A DNA stretch of 64,000 bases from Qipengyuania proteolytica (GCF_019711565.1 NZ_JAIGNN010000002.1:1-64000); one strand, 5' to 3'; numbered from the stretch's first letter, positions 1-9,210 are shown. Notes: generated by a model not told the origin, from the letters alone. Translations and numbers: made by a program.

Positions 1-76
1 TGGTGACCCCTACGGGACTCGAACCCGTGTTTCAGCCGTGAAAGGGCCGCGTCCTAGACCGCTAGACGAAGGGGCC
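1..76 (-). tRNA. tRNA-Glu (anticodon UUC)
   Basis: The reverse strand folds as a complete tRNA. The acceptor arm begins GGCCCC at base 76, the anticodon loop reads CTTTCAC (anticodon TTC), the T-arm contains GGTTCGAGTCC, and the CCA end is encoded at bases 3-1, so the gene fills the left edge of the window exactly. It decodes Glu GAA/GAG. Confidence 0.96.
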
Positions 77-159
77 ACATCGGTGGCGTGGCGGCGCACT
101 TAGGCGGGGCGGGGCGGGGCGTCAACCCTCGAATGGCGATGATCGTGCGATGCGGAGGA

Positions 160-1944
160 TCAATCGGCCCACGCAGCATCCTCGAGGTGCAATTCCGCCT
201 GCGGGCGGGCGCCCCAGTCGTCGATCTTGACCCTCCCGGCAAGCCACAAGCGGCGTCCTCGCGCGCCGTGCAGCAGGGCCTGTCCCATCTCGCTATCGGC
301 TGCGCGGAAGGCGATCCCCTTGAAGCTGCGGCCGTCGTCGCCTGCCGCGATGATCCGGACATGGTCGGTGCCGACGATATCGCATTTGACCAGCCTCACC
401 GGCCCTACCGCCACGCGGGGCGCGGGCCAGCCGACGCCATAGGGGCCGCCACACTCCAGTGTCTCGACCAGTTCCGGCGACAATCCGCCCGGCGCCACTG
501 CGACGTCGAGCGCCATCTCCCGGCTCGCGCTGGCTTGCATCACCTGCCGCTCGAGATGCGAATCCAGCCATTCGGCAAAATCGTCGAGGCGGGGCGAATC
601 GATGGTCAGTCCGGCAGCCATGGCATGGCCGCCGCCCGCGACGAGCAAACCCTCGGCCCGCGCGCGAATGATCGCTGCGCCAAGATCCACACCCGAAATC
701 GACCGTCCCGAACCTTTGCCCTGTCCGGTTTCGGCGTCGAGCGCGATCACGACCGACGGCTTGCCGGTCTTCTCCTTGATGCGGCCGGCGACGATGCCGA
801 TCACGCCGGGATGCCAGCCATTGCCATGAAGGACGTGAACCGCCCGGTTTTGCTGCGAGGCGAGTTGCTCTTCCGCTGCCTCCTGCACCGCGGCTTCGAT
901 CGCCCTGCGCTCGTCATTGAGTGCGGACAGCTGGGCAGCGATGCTGCGCGCTTCCTCCGCATCCTCGGTGGTCAACAGCCGTACGCCGAGCGTCGATTCA
1001 CCCACCCGCCCTCCGGCATTGATGCGCGGTCCGAGAGCGAAGCCCAGGTCCGAGCAGGCCGGAGCGCGCTTCAGCCGGCTGGCATCGATCAGCGCCGACA
1101 TGCCGATGTTGTCCCGCTTCGCCATGACCTTGAGGCCTTGCGCGACGAAAGCGCGGTTGAGCCCGTGCAGGGCTGCCACATCGGCCACCGTGCCGAGTGC
1201 GACGAGATCGAGGAGTGCGAACAGGTCGGGTTCGGCGCGGTTCTCGAAATAGCCGCGCGCGCGCAAGGTTCGCACCAGCGCGACTGCAAGCAGGAAGGCC
1301 ACGCCGACGGCGGCAAGGTGCCCATGGCTGGAGGCGAAATCGTCCTCGTCGAGCCGGTTCGGATTAACCAGCGCAACGGTCTTGGGAAGTTCCGCGGCGC
1401 ATTTGTGGTGGTCGACGACGATCACGTCGATCCCGGCATCATGTGCCATCGCCAGTGCCTCATGGGCCATCGCGCCACAGTCTACGGTGACGATCAGGCT
1501 GCTGCCTTGTTGCCCGAGCTTGACCAGCGCTTCACCCGAAGGGCCGTATCCTTCCAGCAGGCGGTTCGGAATGTAGTAGTCCGCCCCGACCCCAAGATCG
1601 CGCAGCAACCGGATCAGCAGGGCCGAACTGGTCGCGCCATCGACGTCGTAATCGCCGTAAATGGTGATCTTCTCTTCGGCGAGGATCGCCTGCGCAATCC
1701 GGTCCGCCGCGGCATCCATGTCGCGAAACGCCGACGGGTCGGGCAGGAAACCCCGCAGGGTCGGCGCGCGATGGCGTTCCAGATCATCGCGCTCCACGCC
1801 GCGGGCCAGCATCAGTTGCGCGACAAGATCGTCGCCCGAACCGAGCGAGGTGCCGAGCTCCATGTTGCCGCCGCGCCACCGCCACGCCCGCCCGGTCAGG
1901 GATTGCGAGACGCCGAAGACATGGGAGAGCACAGGGGAGGTCAT
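160..1944 (-). CDS. recJ: Single-stranded-DNA-specific exonuclease RecJ
   Basis: A 594-residue protein of the DHH phosphoesterase superfamily. RecJ degrades single-stranded DNA 5' to 3' in recombination and mismatch or base-excision repair, using Mn/Mg ions held by Asp and His residues. Visible motifs are GDYDVDG (about residues 97-103), VTVDCG (152-157), the signature VDHHK (177-181) and a C-terminal DHHA1 motif GGGHAMAAG near residue 440, followed by the usual OB-like tail. The ATG at 1944 gives the normal family length; the frame stays open upstream, but that stretch runs into the oppositely oriented flavodoxin gene and looks non-coding. It is transcribed away from that gene and ends 84 bases before tRNA-Glu. 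Confidence 0.95.
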   Translation of the reverse strand: MTSPVLSHVFGVSQSLTGRAWRWRGGNMELGTSLGSGDDLVAQLMLARGVERDDLERHRAPTLRGFLPDPSAFRDMDAAADRIAQAILAEEKITIYGDYDVDGATSSALLIRLLRDLGVGADYYIPNRLLEGYGPSGEALVKLGQQGSSLIVTVDCGAMAHEALAMAHDAGIDVIVVDHHKCAAELPKTVALVNPNRLDEDDFASSHGHLAAVGVAFLLAVALVRTLRARGYFENRAEPDLFALLDLVALGTVADVAALHGLNRAFVAQGLKVMAKRDNIGMSALIDASRLKRAPACSDLGFALGPRINAGGRVGESTLGVRLLTTEDAEEARSIAAQLSALNDERRAIEAAVQEAAEEQLASQQNRAVHVLHGNGWHPGVIGIVAGRIKEKTGKPSVVIALDAETGQGKGSGRSISGVDLGAAIIRARAEGLLVAGGGHAMAAGLTIDSPRLDDFAEWLDSHLERQVMQASASREMALDVAVAPGGLSPELVETLECGGPYGVGWPAPRVAVGPVRLVKCDIVGTDHVRIIAAGDDGRSFKGIAFRAADSEMGQALLHGARGRRLWLAGRVKIDDWGARPQAELHLEDAAWAD

Positions 1945-2014
1945 ACAGCCGTGTCTATACGACCTGCGACCTGCGCGAAACCGCCTGGCGATTGACAATC
2001 GACAGGGCCGGGCG

Positions 2015-2512
2015 ATGGTGACGCCTATGATCGACCATTCGCTCCTGATCGTCTGGCACAGCCGGACCGGCACCTCGCAACAGCTTGCGCAGGCCGCGGC
2101 GGAAGGGGCTGGTGAAGGTGCCGTCCTGATGGTTTGTGACGAGGTGCAGCCAGCGGACATCCTGCGTGCGTCCGGCTATCTCTTCTGCTGCCCGGAAAAT
2201 CTCGCGACGATGAGCGGTGCGATGAAGGAGATGTTCGATCGCTGCTACTATCCAGTCCTGGGGCGGATAGAAGGTCGCCCCTACGCCACCATCATCGCAG
2301 CCGGCAGCGATGGGGAAGGGGCACAGCGTCAGATCGACCGGATCGCGACCGGGTGGCGGCTGAAGCGGATCGCGGAGCCGTGGATCGTTGCTACCGCAGC
2401 GCAAACGCCGGAAGAAATCTTGGCGCCGAAGAATGTTGGGGGCGGGGAACTTCGCCAGGCAAGCGCTATGGGCAAAGCGATGGCGCAGGGCCTGTCACTC
2501 GGCATTTTTTGA
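2015..2512 (+). CDS. Flavodoxin-family protein
   Basis: A 165-residue cytoplasmic protein with a flavodoxin-like fold. After the first strand it has the FMN phosphate-binding loop (WHSRTGTSQQLA, about residues 14-25), then the family's middle segment CCPENLATMSGAMKEMFDR, where an aromatic or loop residue contacts the flavin, then a GRPYATIIAAGSDGEGA strand and loop. It is probably an FMN-dependent reductase or electron carrier; the substrate cannot be read from the sequence. The ATG at 2015 is chosen, with another in frame at 2027. It starts 70 bases from recJ, transcribed divergently. Confidence 0.8.
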   Translation: MVTPMIDHSLLIVWHSRTGTSQQLAQAAAEGAGEGAVLMVCDEVQPADILRASGYLFCCPENLATMSGAMKEMFDRCYYPVLGRIEGRPYATIIAAGSDGEGAQRQIDRIATGWRLKRIAEPWIVATAAQTPEEILAPKNVGGGELRQASAMGKAMAQGLSLGIF

Positions 2513-2633
2513 GTATTCGCCACCAAATCGGACCCAACTTCGTCGTTCCGACTCGACAATGTCTTGAGACAGCGCGACAATAAGCGTCTGGCTGGGGGGC
2601 TTCGCAATTTCCGATAAAGGTCAACACGATGGG

Positions 2634-3428
2634 GTGCCGTCGGCGCGTGAGGCGCGCAGCGGATTGCTGTTGCTGTTTCCTCCGGGGCAGCGACCGTCGC
2701 GGGACGATATGCTCGCTGCCGTTCCAGGTCTCGACCGTGTCTTCGTCAGTTTCGACCCGGCGGCGGACGATTTGCCGGTCCCGACGGGGGATGGGCACGG
2801 GCAGCGGCCCGCGCTGGCGCCGCATTTTGGGCTCGAACTCTTGCGAGACGGATTGACCTTCGATTGTCTCGGCCTCGGTGACGGTCCGGGGGTCGATATT
2901 TCGAAGCCGCGGCATCTTGTCGGTTCGGTAGCCTCTCCAAGGAAAGCGCCGAGTGAGGCGATAGGCCTGTTCCCGGGACCCCATCTCGCCGATGGCGCGC
3001 ACAGCCTGCCGGTCGTGCGCACACAACTCTCCCTGGCGGTGGATATCATGGGCCGATTTGCCGCTTGCGTCGGAGCCATGTGGCTCCCGTCGGCGAGCTT
3101 GATCGCAGCAGATACGTTCTCCCGCCTGGTCTCAGGCTGGCTGAACGGCGGCCCCTTTCCCGGCCCCTTGCTGATAGGGTGGACCCAAAGCGATCGCCGG
3201 ACTGGACGCACCGACGGTCTGAGCTTCTTTCTCGGCCGCGAACTCGAGCTCGAAGCCGCGCTTAACAGCGATCGTCCTGCAGCCGCCAAACTCGCCCTGC
3301 GCCTGGTCCACGAGCTGGTCGGCAGAGGGGAGAACGACTTTCCTGCCCATCTCGACTTTGCCGGTTGGCCGCGGATTGCACTTTTGGCCGATGATGATGC
3401 CAAGCTGATCCGGGCGGTTTGCGGCTGA
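2634..3428 (+). CDS. Conserved hypothetical protein, weakly DUF4261-like
   Basis: A 264-residue soluble protein without signal peptide or membrane segment. The stretch TDGLSFFLGRELELEAAL near residue 200, followed by an amphipathic helix (AAAKLALRLVHELVGRG), recalls the C-terminal part of DUF4261 proteins, but the likeness is weak and no catalytic motif is evident. The frame opens with GTG 2634, about 13 bases after a purine-rich AAAGG. An ATG at 2629 lies in another, short frame. It ends 6 bases before the AHH-nuclease gene and is probably co-transcribed with it, so the two may work together. Function unknown. Confidence 0.6.
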   Translation: MPSAREARSGLLLLFPPGQRPSRDDMLAAVPGLDRVFVSFDPAADDLPVPTGDGHGQRPALAPHFGLELLRDGLTFDCLGLGDGPGVDISKPRHLVGSVASPRKAPSEAIGLFPGPHLADGAHSLPVVRTQLSLAVDIMGRFAACVGAMWLPSASLIAADTFSRLVSGWLNGGPFPGPLLIGWTQSDRRTGRTDGLSFFLGRELELEAALNSDRPAAAKLALRLVHELVGRGENDFPAHLDFAGWPRIALLADDDAKLIRAVCG

Positions 3429-3434
3429 GGCCCG

Positions 3435-3962
3435 ATGCACGGCACGCTGGGACCTTTCGCCATGCGTCGACGCCCGCGGCTGCCATTCCGGGCTGTCAAC
3501 CGGCGCGACAGCGCGCACCACGACCCCTCGCTGCAGCGCCATCACCTCCTTCCATCGCAGCTCCTCTCGATCCGCTGCTTCGCCAGGCTTTTCGATGCAG
3601 TCGGTGTGGAGGCGATCGGGTTCGACGATTTCCGCCGCAACGGGTTGCTGCTACCGTCGAGGGAAGATGCGGCCGAGCGGCTCGCACTCCCGCTCCACCG
3701 GGGACCGCATCGCGATTACAATGCGATGGTGATCGAGAAGGTGGGCCAGATCGAGGAAGCCTGGGCTGCTACTCGCCAAGAAGACACGGCAGCGGCATGC
3801 GCCGCAGCGCTCCGTCAACTGGAGGCGTTGCAGGGGGCGCTCCGCCTTCAGCTCCTCGACGAGCGTCGTCCGCACCGGCTCAACCGGCGCGATCCCGCGC
3901 AGCGCGAAATGGATTTCAGTTCGCTCGACGCCCTTGCCGAGGAACTCTGGGACGCAACCTAG
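3435..3962 (+). CDS. AHH-family (HNH/Endo VII-like) nuclease-domain protein
   Basis: A 175-residue protein. The central block has the AHH nuclease layout: SAHHDPSLQRHHLLP (about residues 26-40), a conserved NGLLLPS (about 69-75) and LHRGPHRDYN (about 86-95). That gives the paired His, the NG.xLP turn and the HxGxHxxY motif expected of this HNH/ENDO VII branch. AHH domains are best known as the C-terminal toxin part of large polymorphic toxins. Here the domain stands alone, followed by a helical Arg/Glu-rich tail of about 75 residues. No signal peptide, no long N-terminal delivery region and no obvious immunity gene are present. It could be a domesticated nuclease. An inner ATG at 3462 is a possible alternative start. 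Confidence 0.75.
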   Translation: MHGTLGPFAMRRRPRLPFRAVNRRDSAHHDPSLQRHHLLPSQLLSIRCFARLFDAVGVEAIGFDDFRRNGLLLPSREDAAERLALPLHRGPHRDYNAMVIEKVGQIEEAWAATRQEDTAAACAAALRQLEALQGALRLQLLDERRPHRLNRRDPAQREMDFSSLDALAEELWDAT

Positions 3963-4927
3963 GCGGTGGCTTTGGCCAGTGCGGCCTTGGCGGCCTCGTA
4001 TTCCCGTTCAAGTCGTGCGACCGTGTGTTCGACCGGCGCGCTTTCCTTCACCGTACCGATGCCCTGGCCCGATCCCCAGATATCCTTCCACGCCTTGGCC
4101 TTGGTGTTGCCGCCGCTGCCGAAGTTCATCTTGCTGGGATCGCTTTCGGGCAAGTTGTCCGGGTCGAGCCCCGATGCCTCGATGCTCGAGCGCAGGTAAT
4201 TGCCGTGCACGCCGGTGAAGAGGTTGGTGTAGACGATCCCGCTCGCATCGCCTTCGACGATGCCCTTCTTGTATCCCTCGTCGGCATTGGCCTCGGTCGC
4301 GGCGATCCAGGGCGATCCGATATAGGCGAAGTCTGCCCCCAGCGCCTGCGCCGCGAGGATCGAGCGACCATGCGCGATCGAGCCGGACAACGCGACGAGC
4401 CCGTCGAACCAGCTGCGGATTTCCTGCATCAGCGCGAAGGGGCTGAGCGTGCCCGCGTGGCCACCGGCACCGGCGGCAACGGGGATGAGACCCGTTGCGC
4501 CCTTTTCGATCGCCTTGCGCGCGAAGCGGTCGTTGATGACGTCGTGCATCGTGATCCCGCCCCAGCTGTCGACTGCCTGGAACACCTCTTCGCGCGCACC
4601 GAGCGAGGTGATCACCATCGGCACCTGCCACTTGGCGCAGGTCTGCATGTCGGCATCGAGCCGGTCGTTCGACTTGTGGACGATCTGGTTGACCGCGAAG
4701 GGCGCGGCCGGGCGATCGGGATTGTCGCGATTGTGCGCGGCCAGCTCCTCCGTGATCCGGTGGAGCCATTCGTCGAGTTCGCTCTGCGGTCGTGCATTGA
4801 GCGCGGGGAAGCTGCCCACGATACCCGCCTTGCATTGCGCGATGACCAATTCAGGTCCCGAAACGATGAACAGCGGCGAACCGATGACGGGCAGGCGAAG
4901 CTTGTCGAACGGGGCGGGCAGGGACAT
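3959..4927 (-). CDS. Nitronate monooxygenase family protein
   Basis: A 322-residue FMN-dependent TIM-barrel protein of the nitronate monooxygenase (2-nitropropane dioxygenase) / FabK-like family, which oxidises alkyl nitronates. It opens with PVIGSPLFIVSGPELVIAQ and has the VPVAAGAGGHAG phosphate-binding segment in mid-protein, then GADFAYIGSPWIA near the C-terminal side, as the family shows. The ATG at 4927 is preceded by a good AGAGGAA ribosome-binding site at 7-8 bases. The 3' end overlaps that of the convergent AHH gene by four bases. The physiological substrate is uncertain because many members are annotated only by fold. Confidence 0.88.
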   Translation of the reverse strand: MSLPAPFDKLRLPVIGSPLFIVSGPELVIAQCKAGIVGSFPALNARPQSELDEWLHRITEELAAHNRDNPDRPAAPFAVNQIVHKSNDRLDADMQTCAKWQVPMVITSLGAREEVFQAVDSWGGITMHDVINDRFARKAIEKGATGLIPVAAGAGGHAGTLSPFALMQEIRSWFDGLVALSGSIAHGRSILAAQALGADFAYIGSPWIAATEANADEGYKKGIVEGDASGIVYTNLFTGVHGNYLRSSIEASGLDPDNLPESDPSKMNFGSGGNTKAKAWKDIWGSGQGIGTVKESAPVEHTVARLEREYEAAKAALAKATA

Positions 4928-5009
4928 GCGGGAGTTCCTCTCTGATCGGTTTCGCAATGCCACCTATGGGGCGGCCCCGCGCTTGTCGAGACTGACGTTA
5001 CGGAAAGGG

Positions 5010-6065
5010 TCAGGTGGCCGGGAGGACGTGCTCGATGCCGTAGATGCGCGCCGCCGTGCCCGCAAAGAGCGCATGCTTCTCGTCCGCGCTGTGGCCCTGC
5101 GCGAGGCGCTTGAAGGCGTTCCACAGGACCGGGTAGCTCGCGCCCCAGCGGTCGACCGGATAGTTGCTTTCGAACATCCCGCGCTCGGGCCCGAAGGCCT
5201 CGATGCAGGTCTCGATATAGGGACGCCACAGCGCCGCCAGGTGCTCCGAGCCGTGGCCCCTCGCAGGACCGTCCTCGGGCAGGCCGCAGAAGGCCATGGC
5301 AAGGCCGCCCAGCTTCACCGCCACATTGGGGCACTCGGCGAGCGCGTGGATCGAGCGGCGCCAGGTGTCGAAGCGTTCGTGCAGCTTGCCGCGATAGCAA
5401 GCGATGTTGAGCGGCGTACCGCAATGGTCGAGGACGATCTGCTGATCCGGGAAAGCCTTTGCCAGGTCGAGCACATCGCCCAGTTGGGGTTCGAGCAGCC
5501 ATGCGTCGAAGGTCAGGCCGTGTTCGGCATAGGCGGCAAAGCCCGCGCGGAACGCGTCCGACCGGTAGAGGCCTTCAGGCGCATGGAACGGCGGGCCGAG
5601 CACGTCGGGATCGGCGTCCCAGGCCGCCGCATGGCGGATGCCGCGGAAGCGGCCATTGCCGGCCGCGATGAGTGCCTCGATCACCGGCTTCACCGCATCG
5701 CCCAGCGTCAGGTCCGCATGGCCGACGATCCCTGCGCACGGCCGGTAGGCGCCGTAGAGCCCGCTCGCACCCTGCGCCGCCACCCCGTTGACGAACTCCA
5801 CCTCGCCGACAGGCTTCATCGCTTCGCCGCGGCTCGCATCGTAGAACGCGCCGCATTCCATGAAGACGGTGCCGACGACGTTGTGCCCGCTGTGGGTATC
5901 GGCATGCAGTTCATCGAACGTGTAGTAGGCCGCTCCCGTCAGCGCTTCGAGGAAGTCGTGCCGCGGTTCGGGGAAGGCGCCCATCAGGGGGCGCAGGTCC
6001 CACAGGTGATGGTGCGGATCGATGATCGGCAGATCGGGTTCGAGGATCTTTTCGGTGGCGGTCAT
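5010..6065 (-). CDS. Amidohydrolase 2 family (TIM-barrel) hydrolase
   Basis: A 351-residue protein with the amidohydrolase-2 pattern: an N-terminal metal-binding strand PIIDPHHHLWDL (about residues 14-25), LDHCGTP in the middle and FESNYPVDRW near the end, where the conserved Asp lies. The family includes fuconolactone, pyrone-dicarboxylate and other lactone hydrolases and decarboxylases. The exact substrate cannot be told. It lies 82 bases upstream of the nitronate monooxygenase gene on the same strand, so the two may form a small catabolic unit. A perfect palindrome 80-100 bases upstream of the start may be its operator. Confidence 0.85.
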   Translation of the reverse strand: MTATEKILEPDLPIIDPHHHLWDLRPLMGAFPEPRHDFLEALTGAAYYTFDELHADTHSGHNVVGTVFMECGAFYDASRGEAMKPVGEVEFVNGVAAQGASGLYGAYRPCAGIVGHADLTLGDAVKPVIEALIAAGNGRFRGIRHAAAWDADPDVLGPPFHAPEGLYRSDAFRAGFAAYAEHGLTFDAWLLEPQLGDVLDLAKAFPDQQIVLDHCGTPLNIACYRGKLHERFDTWRRSIHALAECPNVAVKLGGLAMAFCGLPEDGPARGHGSEHLAALWRPYIETCIEAFGPERGMFESNYPVDRWGASYPVLWNAFKRLAQGHSADEKHALFAGTAARIYGIEHVLPAT

Positions 6066-6135
6066 GGCTCAGCTCTCTCCCTCGCTGCGGCGCGTGTTGG
6101 AGACGTGTTGGAACGCCCCCGCGCCAGTCCCATGA

Positions 6136-6162
6136 CATGGACCACATGGACCACGGTCCATG
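6136..6162. promoter_or_regulatory. Palindromic site with extra half-site upstream of the amidohydrolase gene
   Basis: CATGGACC-AC-GGTCCATG at 6145-6162 is a perfect 8-bp inverted repeat, preceded directly by another CATGGACCA half-site at 6136-6144. It lies in the 264-base divergent spacer between the amidohydrolase and the S9 peptidase, nearer the former. Size and symmetry fit a dimeric repressor operator. The regulator is not in the neighbourhood, and apart from this site I see nothing in the spacer except the ribosome-binding site (GAGGGG) of the peptidase. Confidence 0.4.
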
Positions 6163-6329
6163 CAAGAAAAACCCTCGGTACCCGCCACAGGCTTGTGGCC
6201 AGCGGTTTCGGGCGTGGGACAACGAGGGGACATCCCGCAGAGGATAGGCGGCGCAGGCAACTGTAGGAAAGATGGCCGCTTGCGAGCGGAAACGGATAGC
6301 GTATTCAAGCCCAAACAAGAGGGGTTCCC

Positions 6330-8342
6330 ATGCGCAATCTGATCCTTGCCGCGGCTTTGATGACGTCGGCCATTCCCTACGCCGCGATTGCCCGTCCTGC
6401 CGAAATCGCCGATCTCCTGCGCCAGAAGGACGTCTCGTCCCCGGACATCGCGCCCGACGGTTCGCAAGTCGTCTACACGGTGCGCGAGACCGATGTGGAG
6501 AAGGACAAGACCGAAACCCATATCTGGCTCGCCCAGTGGGACGGCAGCGGCACGCGCCAGCTGACGCACCGGGCAGGGGAAACCGAAAGCAATCCCAAAT
6601 TCAGCCCCGATGGCCGCGTGATCGCGTTCATCTCCGGCCGCGACGCCGACGAGGATGGGGCGGAAGACACGCCCGACAAGCTCTGGTTCCTCCCGCTCGC
6701 CGGGGGCGAGGCCTATGCGCTGGAGGGGATCGATGGTTCGGTCTCGGACTTCGCCTTCTCGCCCGATGGCTCGAAGCTTGCGCTGATTGTCCAGGATGCC
6801 AAGCCGAGGAAGGACAAGGCCAAGAAGGATCGTCCCGAACCGATCGTGATCGATCGCTACCGCTTCAAGCAGGACGGGGTCGGCTATCTCGACAATCGCC
6901 GCGAAAGACTGTGGCTGTACGATATCGAAAGCGGGAAGGCGCAGCGTCTGACCGACGGCGATTTCGACGAGGCCATGCCTGTGTTCTCGCCCGACGGGTC
7001 ACGGGTGGCATTCGTGTCGCGCCGGTTCGCGGATGCGGAGCGGTCCCCGGACTTCAATCTCTATGTCGCCCGGATCGACCAGCCGGGAAAGGCGCCGCTG
7101 CAGGTCACGCGATACGCCGGGGCCGATAATGATCCCGGCTTCGGCTCCTATCCGGCATGGAGCCCGGACGGCAGCCGGATCGCCTATATCCGGACCGGCG
7201 ATCCCAAGCTGATCTGGTATGCCACCAACGATCTGGCGGTCGTGCCTTCATCGGGTGGGGAGGGCTTGGTCCTGACCGACGCGCTCGATCGCAATGTGAG
7301 CGATCCGATCTGGTCGGCGGACGGTTCGGCGATCAGCTTCATCGTCGAGGATGACGGTGTGCAGCGACTGGCGGCGATCGCTGCCAATGGCGGCGAAGTG
7401 CGCGACATGCGGAGCGGAGAGTGGGTGCTCGCCGATCCCAGCATGGCGGACAATGGGCGCGTGGCGCTGCGGGTCGGTCGGTCCGGCGCGCCCGACGAGA
7501 TTTATGGGCTATCCGGAACGGAATTGCGCCAGCTTACCCGGCACAATGCGGCGCTTGCCGACGAGATCGACATGGGCAAGGTCGAACGGATCAGCTTTGC
7601 GAGCAAGGACGGGACCAAAGTCCACGGCTTCCTGAAGACGCCGCCGGGCTGGAGGAAGGGCACCCGGCTGCCGACCGCACTCATCATCCACGGCGGTCCC
7701 ACGGCCCAGTACGATGTCGGTTTCGACATGATGCTCGAAGTGATGGCTGCGCGGGGATATGCGGTGGTCTATGTCAATCCGCGCGGCAGCACCGGCCGCG
7801 GACAGGATTTCGCCGCCGCGATCAATGCCGCCTGGGGCTCGGTCGATGTCGAGGACGTGCTGGCCGCGGTCGATCACGTGGTCGATGAGGGCGTTGCCGA
7901 TCCCGACAAGCTCGTGATCGGGGGCTGGTCCTATGGCGGCATGCTCACCAATTACACGATCGCCAGCGACCAGCGGTTCAAGGCCGCCGTGTCGGGCGCC
8001 TCGATCTCCAACATCGTCGCCGGTTACGGCACCGATCACTATGTCTACGAATATGACATCGAGCTCGGCTATCCGTGGGAGAACCGCGAGGCATGGGACC
8101 GGATCAGCTATCCGTTCTTCGAGAACCAGCGGATCGTCACCCCGACACTGTTCATGGTCGGCGGCGCGGACGTCAACGTGCCGACGCTGGCCAGCGAACA
8201 GATGTACCAGGCGCTCCGGACCAGGGGCATCGAAACGCAACTGGTTATCTATCCGGAGCAGTCACACGGTATTCGCCGGCCGAGCTTCATCGTGGACCGC
8301 ATGGAACGCTGGCTCAAATGGTACGACGATCACGTGAAGTAA
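6330..8342 (+). CDS. S9-family prolyl oligopeptidase-type serine peptidase, exported
   Basis: A 670-residue peptidase. A cleavable signal peptide (MRNLILAAALMTSAIPYAAIA) leads into a WD40-like beta-propeller with repeated SPDG motifs (for example SPDGRVIAF and SPDGSKLAL), then a C-terminal alpha/beta-hydrolase domain from about residue 410. The catalytic triad is readable: Ser534 in GGWSYGGM, Asp614 in GGADVNVP and His646 in QSHGIR. Family members are acylaminoacyl or dipeptidyl peptidases acting on short peptides in the periplasm. The ATG at 6330 has GAGGGG about 6 bases upstream. It appears monocistronic. Confidence 0.93.
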   Translation: MRNLILAAALMTSAIPYAAIARPAEIADLLRQKDVSSPDIAPDGSQVVYTVRETDVEKDKTETHIWLAQWDGSGTRQLTHRAGETESNPKFSPDGRVIAFISGRDADEDGAEDTPDKLWFLPLAGGEAYALEGIDGSVSDFAFSPDGSKLALIVQDAKPRKDKAKKDRPEPIVIDRYRFKQDGVGYLDNRRERLWLYDIESGKAQRLTDGDFDEAMPVFSPDGSRVAFVSRRFADAERSPDFNLYVARIDQPGKAPLQVTRYAGADNDPGFGSYPAWSPDGSRIAYIRTGDPKLIWYATNDLAVVPSSGGEGLVLTDALDRNVSDPIWSADGSAISFIVEDDGVQRLAAIAANGGEVRDMRSGEWVLADPSMADNGRVALRVGRSGAPDEIYGLSGTELRQLTRHNAALADEIDMGKVERISFASKDGTKVHGFLKTPPGWRKGTRLPTALIIHGGPTAQYDVGFDMMLEVMAARGYAVVYVNPRGSTGRGQDFAAAINAAWGSVDVEDVLAAVDHVVDEGVADPDKLVIGGWSYGGMLTNYTIASDQRFKAAVSGASISNIVAGYGTDHYVYEYDIELGYPWENREAWDRISYPFFENQRIVTPTLFMVGGADVNVPTLASEQMYQALRTRGIETQLVIYPEQSHGIRRPSFIVDRMERWLKWYDDHVK

Positions 8343-8397
8343 CGAGGGTCAGCCAGGTCTTCAGACCGCCTGCCGCGACGACGGCACGCGAAGCAGG

Positions 8398-9210
8398 TCA
8401 GGCGTAACGGGAGCGCTTGCCCGACTGTCGGATGATCGCGTCGGCCTCGTCCACGCGATCGGCGCACTTGCGCGTATCGATGGACAGGAACACCTTCCCG
8501 CGGCGGATCTCCTGCTCGTAAAGACCGGCGGAGACACCGTCGACGTCGTGGTCGCTCAGCATTTTTGCGATCGCGCCCCCGGTCGCCCCGATGATGCCGC
8601 TGACGGCCGCGATCGAACCGAACGCCGACGCGGTCAGGGCGCCCGCCACCGCCACGGGCCCCACGCCCGGCACGACAAGCACGCCAACGCCGAGCATCGC
8701 CCCCGCGAGGCCGCTTCCGAGCATCGTGCCTGCCACCGAAGTGACGCTGTGCCCTTCCTCGGCGCGGTAGTCCGCATCGAGGTACTGGCTGGTGCGCCAG
8801 ACCAGCGAGATCGCCTCGCGAGGAATCGCGGCATCGTGCAAGCTGGAAACGATGCGCTCTGCCGCGGCCTCGTCGTCATAGGCTGCGGTGAGGACGGTGT
8901 CGTGCGTGGCCTCGAACCTGCTGCGCGCGCCATCGAAGACGCGGGCGAACCGGTCGCGATCGCGATCGCTGCTGAACGAGGCGCGCAAGCCGGATGTCTG
9001 GTGCAGTTTCCTGACGCTCGGCGTGTTCGTGTCGACGAACATCGTTCGCAGCAGCATCTCGATCGTCGAGCGGCGCAGCGGTTGGTCGGTCGCGCGGTTG
9101 ATCCATTGCGTGCGGGCCGGGCGCGGATGCGACTGGTCGAGATAATAGAGCGCCGGAAAATCGGCGGCCTTCACCACATAGGCAGGCAGAGTCTCCACGT
9201 CCCCGTCCAT
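8398..9210 (-). CDS. Conserved hypothetical protein with YflT-like stress domain and glycine-rich membrane segment
   Basis: A 270-residue protein. The N-terminal 75 residues are unlike anything I recognise. From about residue 100 (DTVLTAAYDDEAAAERIVSSL) it resembles the ferredoxin-like domain of general stress proteins of the YflT/17M type. A long Gly/Ala/Val stretch (about residues 150-205) with GxxxG spacing follows, typical of a hairpin that enters the membrane, and then a second strand-rich piece (KVFLSIDTRKCADR). Function unknown. It lies downstream of the convergent S9 peptidase. No strong ribosome-binding site precedes the ATG at 9210. Confidence 0.65.
   Translation of the reverse strand: MDGDVETLPAYVVKAADFPALYYLDQSHPRPARTQWINRATDQPLRRSTIEMLLRTMFVDTNTPSVRKLHQTSGLRASFSSDRDRDRFARVFDGARSRFEATHDTVLTAAYDDEAAAERIVSSLHDAAIPREAISLVWRTSQYLDADYRAEEGHSVTSVAGTMLGSGLAGAMLGVGVLVVPGVGPVAVAGALTASAFGSIAAVSGIIGATGGAIAKMLSDHDVDGVSAGLYEQEIRRGKVFLSIDTRKCADRVDEADAIIRQSGKRSRYA

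Noticed and set aside
2629..2856. ATG start of a 75-codon frame just before the unknown gene at 2634
   Set aside because: The encoded Arg/Cys-rich peptide has no plausible fold, while the overlapping frame has a protein-like pattern for 264 codons.
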